A DNA stretch of 64,000 bases from Zobellia uliginosa (GTDB taxonomy: Bacteria > Bacteroidota > Bacteroidia > Flavobacteriales > Flavobacteriaceae), in the NCBI RefSeq assembly GCF_900156625.1, contig NZ_FTOB01000008.1, forward strand, positions 62,001 through 126,000, read 5' to 3'. The notes below the pieces were generated by a model. The model saw only the letters and a program-made list of their open reading frames with translations, did no database searches and was not told the DNA's origin. The position numbers and the translations under genes were made by a program. Positions 45,167-54,180 of this stretch are shown here, in pieces. How positions within the stretch are numbered: the first letter of the stretch is position 1; each line of letters begins with the position of its first letter.

Positions 45167-46834
45167 TTAGGGAATCATCAACTTTAAATCCTCTAAGGAA
45201 TTGGCATCGTGAATGCTTTTGTCTTTACGCCATCTCAATATCCTTGGAAACCTGGTGGCCACACCGCTTTTGTGCCGCTTGGATAAGGCTATGCCCTCAA
45301 ACGCAATTTCAAAAACATGGTGGGGCGTAACCGAGCGTACCGGTCCAAAGCGTTCCAGCGTATTTTTCTTGATCCAGGCATCTACCTTTCTAAACTCGGC
45401 ATCGGTTAAACCTGAATAGGCCTTTGCAAAGGTTACCAGTTCTTTTTCACCCTTGTCATTCTCGTTCCAGAGGGCAAAGGTGTAATCCGTAAATAAATTG
45501 CTACGCCTACCATGTCCTCGCATGGCATAGGTAAGCACGGCATCAATGGTCAAGGGGTCTACTTTCCATTTCCACCAATCGCCTTTTTTTCGACCGACTA
45601 AATAAGGGGAATCTTTTCGTTTCAACATGAGTCCTTCACTGAACATTTCACGGGAACCTTCCCTTTCCTTGGTGGCCTCTTCCCATGAATTAAAATGTAT
45701 GGTTTCCGAAAGGTGAAAAGGTAAGTCAGTATGGTTTATTTCCTTGAATAATTTTTCCAAGATAGCCCTACGTTCGGTAAAAGGTTTGTTTCTAATATCT
45801 TTTCCTTCCCATTCTAAAATATCATAGGCCTTTAAAATTACGGGGACTTTCTTGAGTAAAGCCTTGGAAACCGTTTTGCGACCTATGCGTGTCTGTAAAT
45901 CATTAAAGGTGCCTATTTGCCCATCTATATAGGGCAATATTTCTCCGTCAATGACAGTACCGTTTGGTATTTTTTGAAGGAATAGGTTGAATTCCGGGTA
46001 CTTATCGGTTACTAATTCTTCACCACGGCTCCAGACATACAATTCATCATTTCTAAGAATGACCTGTGAACGGATGCCGTCCCACTTATGTTCTGCCGAC
46101 CAATGGCTGACATCGCCTAAATCCTGTGGTTCATTTTCAATGGCGTAGGCCAGATAAAAGGGATAGGGTTTGGATAGATAGTCGCTTTCATTTTCTTCTA
46201 AAATAAGCTCTTGAAAGGTGATTTGGTTTGGGTCCCAATTCCCCATGAGTTTATAGGCCAAGATATCCTCATCTATTTCCGTTGCCTTGGCCAAGGCTCG
46301 GGTCATTAATTTTTGGCTGACACCAATACGGAACCCTCCGGTAATCAGCTTGGTAAAAACAAAGCGTTCGTAGTAGTCGAGTACTTTCCAGTTCTCAAAG
46401 AGGTAGGTTTTTTTGTCGACGTCGGATTTCTTCTTCAAAGCAATCATCTCCTCTAGAAATTGGGTCAGTGTTTTTTCTGTGGATGTTTTGCTGGAAGGAA
46501 CAATTAGGGCAATGGTTTCCGCCAAATCGCCCACAATGTGATAGCTTTCTTCGAACAGCCAAAGGGGAATGTTCGCCAGTTCGGAAGCCCATTCGCGCAG
46601 CAGTGTGGTGTTAACGGGTCTAGGAGGTCTACGGTGCGATAGGATGGCTATGGTCCATACTTTGTCCTTGTCGTTCGTAACTCGAAAATAATCTGCTAAA
46701 GCCTGGACCTTTACATTGGTTTTGTTGGTGCTGTCCAGTGTTTTAATGAGCGAGGCAAAACCTCTCATGCCAAGTCCATTTGAAGCAATGGTTGCTGGGC
46801 CGTCAATCTCCGAAGTATGTTGTGATGGCTTCAT
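45167..46834 (-). CDS. ATP-dependent DNA ligase of the repair cassette
   Basis: The 555-residue protein has the DNA ligase I-type N-terminal DNA-binding domain (about 25-210), the adenylylation motif HKWDGIRSQ (Lys250 nucleophile), DGEIL, EGLMLKR and a C-terminal OB domain (WWKWK). The ATG at 46834 overlaps the exonuclease stop codon (ATGA), favouring this start by coupling, but family members usually begin near the internal Met at 46768 (MRGFASLIKTLD). It joins DNA nicks after processing by the neighbouring helicase and nucleases. Bacteria replicate with NAD-ligase, so this is an accessory repair ligase. Confidence 0.95.
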   Translation of the reverse strand: MKPSQHTSEIDGPATIASNGLGMRGFASLIKTLDSTNKTNVKVQALADYFRVTNDKDKVWTIAILSHRRPPRPVNTTLLREWASELANIPLWLFEESYHIVGDLAETIALIVPSSKTSTEKTLTQFLEEMIALKKKSDVDKKTYLFENWKVLDYYERFVFTKLITGGFRIGVSQKLMTRALAKATEIDEDILAYKLMGNWDPNQITFQELILEENESDYLSKPYPFYLAYAIENEPQDLGDVSHWSAEHKWDGIRSQVILRNDELYVWSRGEELVTDKYPEFNLFLQKIPNGTVIDGEILPYIDGQIGTFNDLQTRIGRKTVSKALLKKVPVILKAYDILEWEGKDIRNKPFTERRAILEKLFKEINHTDLPFHLSETIHFNSWEEATKEREGSREMFSEGLMLKRKDSPYLVGRKKGDWWKWKVDPLTIDAVLTYAMRGHGRRSNLFTDYTFALWNENDKGEKELVTFAKAYSGLTDAEFRKVDAWIKKNTLERFGPVRSVTPHHVFEIAFEGIALSKRHKSGVATRFPRILRWRKDKSIHDANSLEDLKLMIP

Positions 46835-47871
46835 GATGCTTGCTTTTCTAAAGTTGCTGTTTCATCAGTAGTCGCATTATCCTCTTCGTCTCCATATTGG
46901 GTCTCTTCGGTACGCGCGTCATACCCCTGTTCACGCAGGTATCTGGAAAAGATTTCGGTATACCCGTGGGTACAGATTATTTTTTCCGCTCCGGTGGCTT
47001 CAATGCTCGATAAGAGTCCCTGCCAATCGCAATGGTCGCTCAAAACGAAACCTTTATCAATGGCCCGGCGACGGCGTGCTCCCCGAAAGGTCATCCAGCC
47101 ACTTGCTGAGGCCGTAACGTAGGGCACCATTTTACGGATCCACGTACTTCCATGGGCACTGGGTGGGGCCAGAACGATGTTTCCCAGTAGTTCTTCTTTT
47201 TTGGTTTCCTTGGTAATCAGGGTCGTTTCAGGGAAGTTTACTAAAGGGCGCAATACCTGGGTCATGTTTTCAATGGCGCCGTGGGTGTATATTTTTCCAA
47301 TATCGGTGTCAAGATATTTCAGAAGCCGTTGTGCCTTGCCCAGACTGTACCCGAATAAAATTGAAGTTTTGCCTTCAGATTTGTTCTCTGCCCACCATTG
47401 GTTGATATTCTCGAAAACCTCTTGCTGGGGTGTCCACTTAAAAGCAGGCAGGCCAAAAGTACATTCGGTAATGAATGTATCGCATTTAATGGGGTCATAG
47501 GGCGTTGATATACCGTCGTTTTCGGTTTTGTAATCGCCCGTAAATACCCATACTTCACCCTTGTGTTCTACGCGAATTTGGGAAGAGCCGATGATATGGC
47601 CAGCTGGATGTAAGCTGAATTTCACATTGTTTATGCTAAAAGTTTCTCCCCATTCTTTTCCTGCAACATTAATTTCCCCTAGGCGATGGCTGATAATAGG
47701 TACATTTCTATGATGGGTAATGTATTGCTTATGTCCCCATTTACTATGATCTGCATGACCGTGGGATATTATGGCCTTATCTACAGCTTTCCATGGGTCT
47801 AGATAGACCTTGGCGGCACTGCAATAAATGCCTTTATCGGTGAATTCGAGAAGTGGATTTTTCATGTTCAT
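46831..47871 (-). CDS. Ligase-associated exonuclease (metallo-beta-lactamase fold)
   Basis: The 346-residue protein has the metallo-beta-lactamase signature HGHADH (37-42), a beta-CASP-type middle and HPAGHIIGSSQ with FTGDYK. It matches the Exo component of the Lhr-core/ligase repair cluster and is its first gene. The stop codon overlaps the ligase start by 4 bp. Metal-dependent nuclease activity on DNA is expected from homologues. The C-terminal 25 residues are Glu/Thr-rich and probably disordered. Confidence 0.92.
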   Translation of the reverse strand: MNMKNPLLEFTDKGIYCSAAKVYLDPWKAVDKAIISHGHADHSKWGHKQYITHHRNVPIISHRLGEINVAGKEWGETFSINNVKFSLHPAGHIIGSSQIRVEHKGEVWVFTGDYKTENDGISTPYDPIKCDTFITECTFGLPAFKWTPQQEVFENINQWWAENKSEGKTSILFGYSLGKAQRLLKYLDTDIGKIYTHGAIENMTQVLRPLVNFPETTLITKETKKEELLGNIVLAPPSAHGSTWIRKMVPYVTASASGWMTFRGARRRRAIDKGFVLSDHCDWQGLLSSIEATGAEKIICTHGYTEIFSRYLREQGYDARTEETQYGDEEDNATTDETATLEKQAS

Positions 47872-47983
47872 TGAAAGTTACGTAATATTCCGAAACGGTG
47901 TCGGTATGTGGTGATATCGAATGGTCGCAAATAACCGGCTCAAAATAATCATTCAGTAAGAGGGGAATGACCTCTAAAAAATT

Positions 47984-47991
47984 TATATTTG
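47984..47991 (+). promoter_or_regulatory. Probable -7 box of the TerB-like gene
   Basis: TATATTTG is an exact TAnnTTTG match 24 bp before the ATG at 48015. No good TTTG lies upstream at 17-23 bp. The match argues for the ATG at 48015 over the upstream in-frame start at 47967. Confidence 0.45.
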
Positions 47992-48014
47992 CTGCCAATA
48001 AAATTGATATATAT

Positions 48015-48437
48015 ATGGCGATTGCAGATTTATATACAAGCAGTGAACATAGAAGAAATCTCGCACATTTTGCAGCTTTGGCCACTTTGGCCAATGTAGA
48101 TGGTGAAATTAGTTCCGAGGAAAAAAGTATGTTAGACCGTTTTGCGTCTAAACTTGACATTACCGAAGCCGAATACAAAGAGGTAATGAAGAGCGAAAAT
48201 AAATATCCTATAGACCCTCCTCATAATTCAGAAAGAAGATTGGAGCGTTTGTACGACCTATTCCGTATTATTTTTTCAGACCATCATATAGATGAAGAAG
48301 AAATGTTCTTACTGAAGAAGTATGCTATTGGTTTAGGATTTTCAGGGGAACAAGCCGATAAGATTATCGAAAGATCGGTGGCCATTTTCAGCGGTAAAAT
48401 CGAATTTGACGATTACCTCTACCTGGTTAAACATTAA
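48015..48437 (+). CDS. TerB-family protein
   Basis: The 140-residue protein has the all-helical TerB fold: ATLANVDGEISSEEKSMLDRFA (an acidic, metal-binding-like loop) and a second copy DHHIDEEEMFLLKKYAIGLG. TerB-type proteins occur in tellurite-resistance and membrane-stress contexts, but this free-standing form has no established function. It diverges from the DNA-repair cassette and is followed by a bidirectional terminator. Start chosen from the -7 match upstream. Confidence 0.85.
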   Translation: MAIADLYTSSEHRRNLAHFAALATLANVDGEISSEEKSMLDRFASKLDITEAEYKEVMKSENKYPIDPPHNSERRLERLYDLFRIIFSDHHIDEEEMFLLKKYAIGLGFSGEQADKIIERSVAIFSGKIEFDDYLYLVKH

Positions 48438-48451
48438 AAGAAGTCAATAAG

Positions 48452-48491
48452 AAAAAGGCCGGAAGAACACTTTTGTTTTTCCGGCCTTTTT
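48452..48491. terminator. Bidirectional terminator between the TerB-like gene and fbp
   Basis: Arms AAAAAGGCCGGAA (48452-48464) and TTCCGGCCTTTTT (48479-48491) form a 13-bp stem with A and T runs on either side, so it can stop transcription from both converging genes. The right arm touches the fbp stop codon. Confidence 0.88.
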
Positions 48492-49501
48492 TATTCGTTA
48501 TGGGCGGCCATGAACTCTTCCGCCTTTTCTACCATTTTACGGCTTCCGCAAAAGAAGGGTACCCGCTCGTGGAGTTCGGTCGGCTTAAGGTCTAGTATTC
48601 TATCCTTTCCGTTGCTGGCTTTTCCGTTTGCCTGTTCGGCCAAAAAGGCCATAGGGTTGCATTCGTACAGTAAGCGTAATTTACCATTAGTAGATACACT
48701 GCTTTTAGGGTACATGTAAATGCCGCCCTTGATCATGTTCCTGTGAAAATCAGATACGAGCGAACCGATGTACCTTGAGGTGTATGGTCGGTCGTCCTCT
48801 TCTTTTTGGCAGTATTTGATATAGTCTTTTACACCTTGTGGAAAGTGCACGTAGTTTCCTTCGTTTACCGAATAAATGTTTCCGGTTTCCGGAAATTCCA
48901 TATTGGGGTGGGATAGGTAGAAGGTGCCCAAGGCCGGGTTAAGGGTGAATCCTTGAACCCCATCGCCGGTAGTGTATACCAACATGGTAGAGGTGCCGTA
49001 AATGATATATCCTGCTGCGACCTGGTCTCTGCCCGGTTGTAAAAAATCTTCCAAGGTTACAGGGGTGCCAACGGGGGTCACCCTTCTGTAAATAGAGAAA
49101 ATGGTTCCGACAGATACGTTGACATCAATATTCGATGAGCCATCTAGGGGGTCGATAAGTACGATATACTTGTTCTGGTGCTTTTCGTCATAACTGTTGA
49201 TACTGATAAAATCTTCTTCTTCCTCCGAAGCGATTCCACAGACGATTTCCCTTTTCGAGAGGGTCTGTATGAATTTTTCGTTGGCCAAGACGTCCAGTTT
49301 CTTTTGGTCCTCACCCTGTACGTTGACATCTCCTGCTTCACCGATGATATCTACCAGGCCGGCCTTGTTGACCTCATGGTTGACCACCTTGGCAGCTAGC
49401 CTTAGTCCGTTTAAAAGCCGAGATAGCTCGCCGGATGAATATTGGAATGATGCTTGGTTTTTTATTATGAATTCGCCAAGAGTAATGTTCTTTTTGACCA
49501 T
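48491..49501 (-). CDS. fbp: Class I fructose-1,6-bisphosphatase
   Basis: The 336-residue protein has the type I FBPase metal site [22 protein letters not shown], the [17 protein letters not shown] motif and the C-terminal [12 protein letters not shown]. It removes the 1-phosphate of fructose-1,6-bisphosphate in gluconeogenesis in the cytoplasm. It is transcribed alone, convergent with the TerB-like gene. Confidence 0.96.
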   Translation of the reverse strand: MVKKNITLGEFIIKNQASFQYSSGELSRLLNGLRLAAKVVNHEVNKAGLVDIIGEAGDVNVQGEDQKKLDVLANEKFIQTLSKREIVCGIASEEEEDFISINSYDEKHQNKYIVLIDPLDGSSNIDVNVSVGTIFSIYRRVTPVGTPVTLEDFLQPGRDQVAAGYIIYGTSTMLVYTTGDGVQGFTLNPALGTFYLSHPNMEFPETGNIYSVNEGNYVHFPQGVKDYIKYCQKEEDDRPYTSRYIGSLVSDFHRNMIKGGIYMYPKSSVSTNGKLRLLYECNPMAFLAEQANGKASNGKDRILDLKPTELHERVPFFCGSRKMVEKAEEFMAAHNE

Positions 49502-49599
49502 ATTTCAATAGAAGGTTGTTGTTAGAGGAACAAATATCGGCTATTTTGTGAAACTATGAGCGTTTCATTTATATTTGACTGTTTAAATTTATAACTTCG

Positions 49600-49620
49600 T
49601 GTTTTATTTGTAACAATATG
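49600..49620 (+). repeat. 21-bp sequence identical to 30622-30642
   Basis: The 21 bases before and including the GNAT start codon are identical to the stretch at 30622-30642 within the promoter of the HTH/ACT-type gene. Core TTTGTAACAATATG is shared. Whether it is regulatory or chance cannot be told from sequence alone. Confidence 0.4.
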
Positions 49621-50097
49621 GAATTTTCGATTCGTGAGGCGCAACCGGGTGATATGCAACAGGTATTGGCTTTGATCAATGAACTTGCTGTGTTTGAAAA
49701 GGAACCGGATGCCGTAGAGGTAACCGTAAACGATTTGATCGAAGACGGTTTTGGGGAGAAAAAGCAATTTCATTGCTTCGTAGGTGAGGCCGAAGGCAGA
49801 GTTGTCGGTATGGCCTTGGTATACCAGAGGTATTCTACTTGGAAGGGGAGGGTCATTCATTTGGAAGACCTTATCGTAACCGAGCGTATGCGGGGTAGCG
49901 GACTGGGAAAGGCCTTATTGACCGAAGTGGTAAAGTACGGTCACGACCAAGGCGTTCGCAGGATCTGTTGGGAAGTGCTTGATTGGAACGAAGCGGCCAT
50001 TGCATTTTACGAAAAAAACCATGCCAAGGTCATGCGGGATTGGGATGTGGTTCAGATGGACGAAAACGGAATCAAGGAATTTTTGGCAAAGGTTTAA
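49618..50097 (+). CDS. GNAT-family N-acetyltransferase
   Basis: The 159-residue protein has the acetyl-CoA-binding motif RMRGSGLGKALL (about 91-102) and the early IREAQPGDMQQVLALINELA pattern of GNAT proteins close to diamine acetyltransferases. The acceptor is unknown. It begins an operon with a small hypothetical gene (9 bp later) and aspartate kinase. The ATG is immediately preceded by a 21-bp element shared with the HTH/ACT-type gene. Confidence 0.9.
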   Translation: MEFSIREAQPGDMQQVLALINELAVFEKEPDAVEVTVNDLIEDGFGEKKQFHCFVGEAEGRVVGMALVYQRYSTWKGRVIHLEDLIVTERMRGSGLGKALLTEVVKYGHDQGVRRICWEVLDWNEAAIAFYEKNHAKVMRDWDVVQMDENGIKEFLAKV

Positions 50098-50106
50098 TCC
50101 GCTGAA

Positions 50107-50442
50107 ATGAATTACAACGGAAAAAAATTCAGGCCCATTTCGGGATCTGACAATTCGGAAACTACACAGGAAACCATTTTTGAGTATCATCAGACCGATC
50201 AAATTTTGTCCGCCGATTACAGCGGTGGAAATATTGTAAAAGGACAATTGATCGGATTGGTGGCCGATAACGGTACCATAGAAATGCGTTATCAGCAAAT
50301 CAATGTCAATAACGAATTGATGACGGGTAAATGCACTTCAGTTCCAGAAACTATGGGGAACGGAAAATTGAGATTACACGAAACTTGGGTGTGGACCTCA
50401 GGTGACCGTTCAAAAGGACAATCAATTTTAGAAGAAATATAG
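50107..50442 (+). CDS. Small conserved hypothetical protein (beta-rich)
   Basis: This 111-residue cytoplasmic protein is beta-rich (alternating polar and hydrophobic pattern with GGNIVKGQLIGLVADNGTIEMRYQQIN and WVWTSGDRSKG at the end). I recall similar proteins being loosely labelled N-acetylglutamate synthase, but there is no GNAT or kinase motif here and I do not support that name. It sits between a GNAT gene and aspartate kinase with 9 and 44 bp gaps, so amino-acid metabolism is a weak contextual guess. Confidence 0.75.
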   Translation: MNYNGKKFRPISGSDNSETTQETIFEYHQTDQILSADYSGGNIVKGQLIGLVADNGTIEMRYQQINVNNELMTGKCTSVPETMGNGKLRLHETWVWTSGDRSKGQSILEEI

Positions 50443-50486
50443 GGCCATCATAGGCTTTTGTACAATATAGAATAATCGAGAAATTT

Positions 50487-51737
50487 ATGCGCGTATTCAA
50501 ATTTGGAGGAGCATCGGTTAAAGATGCCAACGGAGTGAAAAATGTGGTCAATGTTTTAAAACAAACGGGGCATAGCAATACTATTGTGGTGGTCTCGGCC
50601 ATGGGGAAGACCACAAATGCCATGGAGGCTACGGTCAATGCCTATTTTAGCGATAAGTCTGCCTTGGTGGCGGCATTTCAAGAAACCATAGCCTATCACG
50701 ATGCTATTCTTAAGGATCTTTTTGACAATGATAAGCATGTGGTTTTTTCCCAAGTAAAAGGCCTTTTTGATGAGGTGCAGGGATTTCTGGCATGGAATAA
50801 ATCGCCTAACTATAATTTTGTATATGACCAAGTGGTAGGTTATGGCGAGTTGATATCTACGACCATACTTAATGCTTACCTCAATGAGGTGGGGATCAAG
50901 AGCAATTGGGTCGATATACGTGACTTTATTAAAACCAATGACAGTTATCGCGATGTATCGGTCAACTGGGAAAAAACCCAAGAACGGGTTACCAAGGACA
51001 TCGATAAGTCCAAACTCAACATTACCCAGGGCTTTTTGGGTAGTGACGATAATAACTTTACAACGACCTTGGGTAGGGAAGGGTCCGATTATACGGCGGC
51101 CATATTGGCCTACTGCCTGAATGCGGATTCGGTTACCATATGGAAAGACGTACCTGGCGTACTCAATGCCGATCCGCGATATTTTTCGGAAACCCAATTG
51201 TTGAATAACATATCGTATCGTGAGGCGATTGAATTGGCGTTTTACGGGGCTTCGGTAATCCACCCGAAAACGCTTCAGCCTTTGCAGAAAAAAGAAATTC
51301 CGCTCCACGTGAAGTCTTTCTTGAATCCTTCCGATCCGGGTACTACGGTGGGTAAGGGTGTAGGGATAGAGCCAAAAGTGCCCTGTTTTATCGTTAAGAA
51401 AAACCAGGTGTTGATGAAATTGTCTTCTTTGGATTTTTCTTTTATCGTAGAAGATAGCATTAGTGAGCTTTTTAAATTGTTCCATGACCATAAAATGAAA
51501 GTAGACCTGATCCAGAATTCTGCGATTAGTTTTTCAGTCTGTGTCGATAATCGTTTCGGTCGGTTGGAAGATCTTTTGAACCTTTTGAAAAGTAGGTTTA
51601 AGGTCGTACACCATGAAGGCGTATCCCTTTATACCATTAGACATTTTGACGAAAATGCAATCGAATCTTTGCAAAACGGACATGAAGTGCTCCTAGAGCA
51701 GAGAGGTAAGGAGACTTTACAATTAGTAGTGAAGTAA
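50487..51737 (+). CDS. lysC: Aspartate kinase, monofunctional
   Basis: The 416-residue protein starts MRVFKFGGASVKDANGVKNV (KFGGAS at 5-10) and has LGREGSDYTAAILA and the DVPGVLNADPRYF nucleotide-binding segment. C-terminal ACT modules follow (LSSLDFSFIVEDSISELFKLF, NSAISFSVCVDNRFGRL). It phosphorylates aspartate as first step to lysine, threonine and methionine. The ACT part suggests feedback control by an end-product amino acid. It is the last gene of the GNAT/hypothetical/lysC operon. Confidence 0.93.
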   Translation: MRVFKFGGASVKDANGVKNVVNVLKQTGHSNTIVVVSAMGKTTNAMEATVNAYFSDKSALVAAFQETIAYHDAILKDLFDNDKHVVFSQVKGLFDEVQGFLAWNKSPNYNFVYDQVVGYGELISTTILNAYLNEVGIKSNWVDIRDFIKTNDSYRDVSVNWEKTQERVTKDIDKSKLNITQGFLGSDDNNFTTTLGREGSDYTAAILAYCLNADSVTIWKDVPGVLNADPRYFSETQLLNNISYREAIELAFYGASVIHPKTLQPLQKKEIPLHVKSFLNPSDPGTTVGKGVGIEPKVPCFIVKKNQVLMKLSSLDFSFIVEDSISELFKLFHDHKMKVDLIQNSAISFSVCVDNRFGRLEDLLNLLKSRFKVVHHEGVSLYTIRHFDENAIESLQNGHEVLLEQRGKETLQLVVK

Positions 51738-51826
51738 TCTTTATGCTGTAAGTCTAAATTTGTTAAAATGAGGTTCGCCTCTCGTGTTTTTCCTATCTTA
51801 GCGGTTACCTAATCGATGATATAACT

Positions 51827-53638
51827 ATGGGTTTAGTGACCGCGAAGGAAGTGGCCAATGCTACCAATCTTGATAAATACGGGTTTTTTGGTACATTCGT
51901 GGCTTGGATATTGCTGAGGGTCACGAAAATTTCAAACATGAACCGACGGTACGATAAGATGAGCCATCTTAATGGTACCGATTTCTTGGATGCCGTTTTA
52001 GAAGAGTACGAAATCGATTATGAAATTCCCATAAACGATTTGAAACGGCTTCCTAAAGAAGGGGCGTTTATCACAGTGAGCAATCACCCTCTTGGGGGAA
52101 TGGACGGTATTATATTGCTGAAGTTGATGCTTCAACATCGGCCGCAGTATAAGGTGATGGCAAATTTTCTGTTGCAAAGGTTTAAGCCTTTGGCTTCCTA
52201 TATTTTTCCGGTGAATCCGTTTGAAGACCATAAAGAGGCCAAGAGCAGTATGGCTGGTTTTAAAAACGCCATGTTGCATTTAAAGGAAGGCCATCCGGTC
52301 GGAATTTTTCCTGCAGGCGAGGTGTCTACTTTTAAGGAAGGAAAATTGGTGGTCGATAGGCCATGGGAACCTACTGCCATGAAACTGATACGCAAGGCCC
52401 AAGTGCCCGTAGTACCTATTTATTTTCACGCAAGAAACAGCAAGCTCTTTTATCGCTTGGCGAAGATCAGCGGTGTCTTTCGAACGGCAAAACTGCCTTC
52501 GGAGGTGTATTCGCAAAGGAACCGGCCCATTAAGGTGCGTATCGGCCAGCCTATTTCGGTAGCTACCCAGAATGAACAAGAATCATTGGAGGAGTTTACC
52601 GAACTATTACGAAGAAAAACATACATCCTCTCTAATATTTATGAGAAGGAACGGTTGATCGACCAGATTCCTACCACATTGAAATTGCCGAAACAGCCCC
52701 GAAAAATCGTTCAGCCCGTTCAGGCCGAGCTTATAGAGGCGGAAATCGCAAAGCTTATCGAAAACGATAGGCGTATGGTACAGAGCAAGAATTACGAGGT
52801 GTTCTTGGCCCCGGCCGATGAGATGCCCTATGCCCTTCAGGAAATCGGACGTCAAAGGGAGATTACCTTTCGTGAGATTGGGGAAGGAACCAACAACTCT
52901 ATCGACATTGACGAGTTCGACTCGTATTACCATCATATGTTTTTGTGGGACAATGAAGCAAGAGTGATTGCAGGGGCCTACCGAATGGGACTTGGGTCTG
53001 AAATTTTTGCCAAATACGGGATAGATGGATTCTACCTTCAAGACCTGTTTCGCTTTGAGCCCGAACTCTTCGGGATGATGAGCCAGTCCATTGAAATGGG
53101 AAGGGCCTATATCGTCAAGGAATACCAGCAGAAGCCCATGCCCCTTTTCCTTTTATGGAAGGGAATTGTTCACACTACGTTGCGTTACCCCGAGCATAAA
53201 TATTTAATAGGAGGGGTGAGCATTAGTAACCAGTTCTCGAACTTTTCAAAATCGCTGATGATCGAGTTTATGAAGAGTAATTATTGGGATCCTTATGTGG
53301 CCCAGTATGTAAGGCCTAAAAAAGAGTTCAAGGTAAAATTGAAAGATGCCGATAAGGAGTTTGTCTTCGATGAGACCCAGGCCGACCTGAACAAATTTGA
53401 TAAATTGATCGATGAGGTAGAGCCGGGAAGCCTGCGTTTGCCCGTACTGATAAAAAAGTATATCAAGCAGAATGCAAAAGTTGTGGCCTTTAATGTGGAC
53501 CCCCTGTTCAATAATGCGGTAGACGGATTGATGTACATTAAAATATCCGACTTGCCCGAAAGCACCGTAAAACCGGTAATGGAAGAGTTTCAGGCCGAAT
53601 TGGAGCGCAAGTTTATGGAAGCCCAACAAAATACATAG
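51827..53638 (+). CDS. olsF: OlsF-type bifunctional acyltransferase (ornithine/glycine lipid synthesis)
   Basis: The 603-residue protein fuses an OlsA-like PlsC domain (about 75-270) with an OlsB-like GNAT-fold N-acyltransferase domain (about 300-530, DEFDSYYHHMFLWDNEARVIAGAYRMG and YIVKEYQQKPMPLFLLWKGI). The PlsC domain has His87...Asp93 in NHPLGGMD, an H-x5-D spacing where PlsC enzymes usually have H-x4-D, and FPAGE at 161-165. F. johnsoniae OlsF makes aminolipids by N- and O-acylation, so this enzyme should make ornithine or related glycine/aminoacyl lipids. Which amino acid is acylated is not evident. Confidence 0.88.
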   Translation: MGLVTAKEVANATNLDKYGFFGTFVAWILLRVTKISNMNRRYDKMSHLNGTDFLDAVLEEYEIDYEIPINDLKRLPKEGAFITVSNHPLGGMDGIILLKLMLQHRPQYKVMANFLLQRFKPLASYIFPVNPFEDHKEAKSSMAGFKNAMLHLKEGHPVGIFPAGEVSTFKEGKLVVDRPWEPTAMKLIRKAQVPVVPIYFHARNSKLFYRLAKISGVFRTAKLPSEVYSQRNRPIKVRIGQPISVATQNEQESLEEFTELLRRKTYILSNIYEKERLIDQIPTTLKLPKQPRKIVQPVQAELIEAEIAKLIENDRRMVQSKNYEVFLAPADEMPYALQEIGRQREITFREIGEGTNNSIDIDEFDSYYHHMFLWDNEARVIAGAYRMGLGSEIFAKYGIDGFYLQDLFRFEPELFGMMSQSIEMGRAYIVKEYQQKPMPLFLLWKGIVHTTLRYPEHKYLIGGVSISNQFSNFSKSLMIEFMKSNYWDPYVAQYVRPKKEFKVKLKDADKEFVFDETQADLNKFDKLIDEVEPGSLRLPVLIKKYIKQNAKVVAFNVDPLFNNAVDGLMYIKISDLPESTVKPVMEEFQAELERKFMEAQQNT

Positions 53639-53654
53639 CGGCTAGGGGAGCGGC

Positions 53655-54155
53655 TTAATCGTTTCCTATGGTCGTACTTCTTCGCTCAAATAACAGATTG
53701 TCTTTCCAGACTCCATCTCTTTTGCCAACACGTTCGCGTTTGCCAATATAGCGGAAGCCCATTTTTTTGTGAAGGTGGATGCTTCCTGTATTTTCGGGGA
53801 AGATTCCCGATTGTAGGGTCCATAGACCATGTTTTTCGCTTTCCTTGATCAAGGTCTGCATCAATCGTGAACCTATCCCTTTTCCTCGGGCGTCCTTTGC
53901 AATATAGATGCTGACTTCGGCTACACCTCGGTATACCGGCCTTTTCGATACGGGCGATAGGGCCGCCCAGCCCATGCATTTATCCCCCGAATAGGCAAGG
54001 AGCCTGCAGCTTTCAAGATGGCTGGCATTCCATGCTTCATAAGAGGGGAGTTGATGTTCAAAAGTGGCGTATCCCGTGGCCATGCCATCGGCATATATTT
54101 CGGATACCGAGGCCCAGTCTTCCTTGCACATGGGCCTTAATTCTATTGCGGACAT
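53655..54155 (-). CDS. GNAT N-acetyltransferase, phosphinothricin-acetyltransferase type
   Basis: The 166-residue protein has RPMCKEDWASVSEIYADGMATGYATFE at the N-terminus, AEVSIYIAKDARGKGIGSRLMQTLI (acetyl-CoA motif A) and NTGSIHLHKKMGFRYIG. This is typical of the PAT/Bar group, which acetylates amino-acid-like substrates. The real substrate may be methionine derivatives or another amine. It converges with olsF with 16 bp between stops. Confidence 0.88.
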   Translation of the reverse strand: MSAIELRPMCKEDWASVSEIYADGMATGYATFEHQLPSYEAWNASHLESCRLLAYSGDKCMGWAALSPVSKRPVYRGVAEVSIYIAKDARGKGIGSRLMQTLIKESEKHGLWTLQSGIFPENTGSIHLHKKMGFRYIGKRERVGKRDGVWKDNLLFERRSTTIGND

Positions 54156-54180
54156 CTATTAAAAATTAACCTTCGGTTTG

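Noticed and set aside
50107-50442. N-acetylglutamate synthase label for the small protein before lysC
   Set aside because: There is no acetyltransferase or amino-acid-kinase motif in 111 residues; kept as hypothetical.
50556-51491. A 311-codon open frame antisense to aspartate kinase
   Set aside because: It lies wholly inside lysC, its amino acid content is rich in Arg/Ile/His without any family motif, and lysC is certain.
51768-51795. GAGG-TTCG-CCTC hairpin after lysC as terminator
   Set aside because: Only a 4-bp stem with a T run several bases away; insufficient support.
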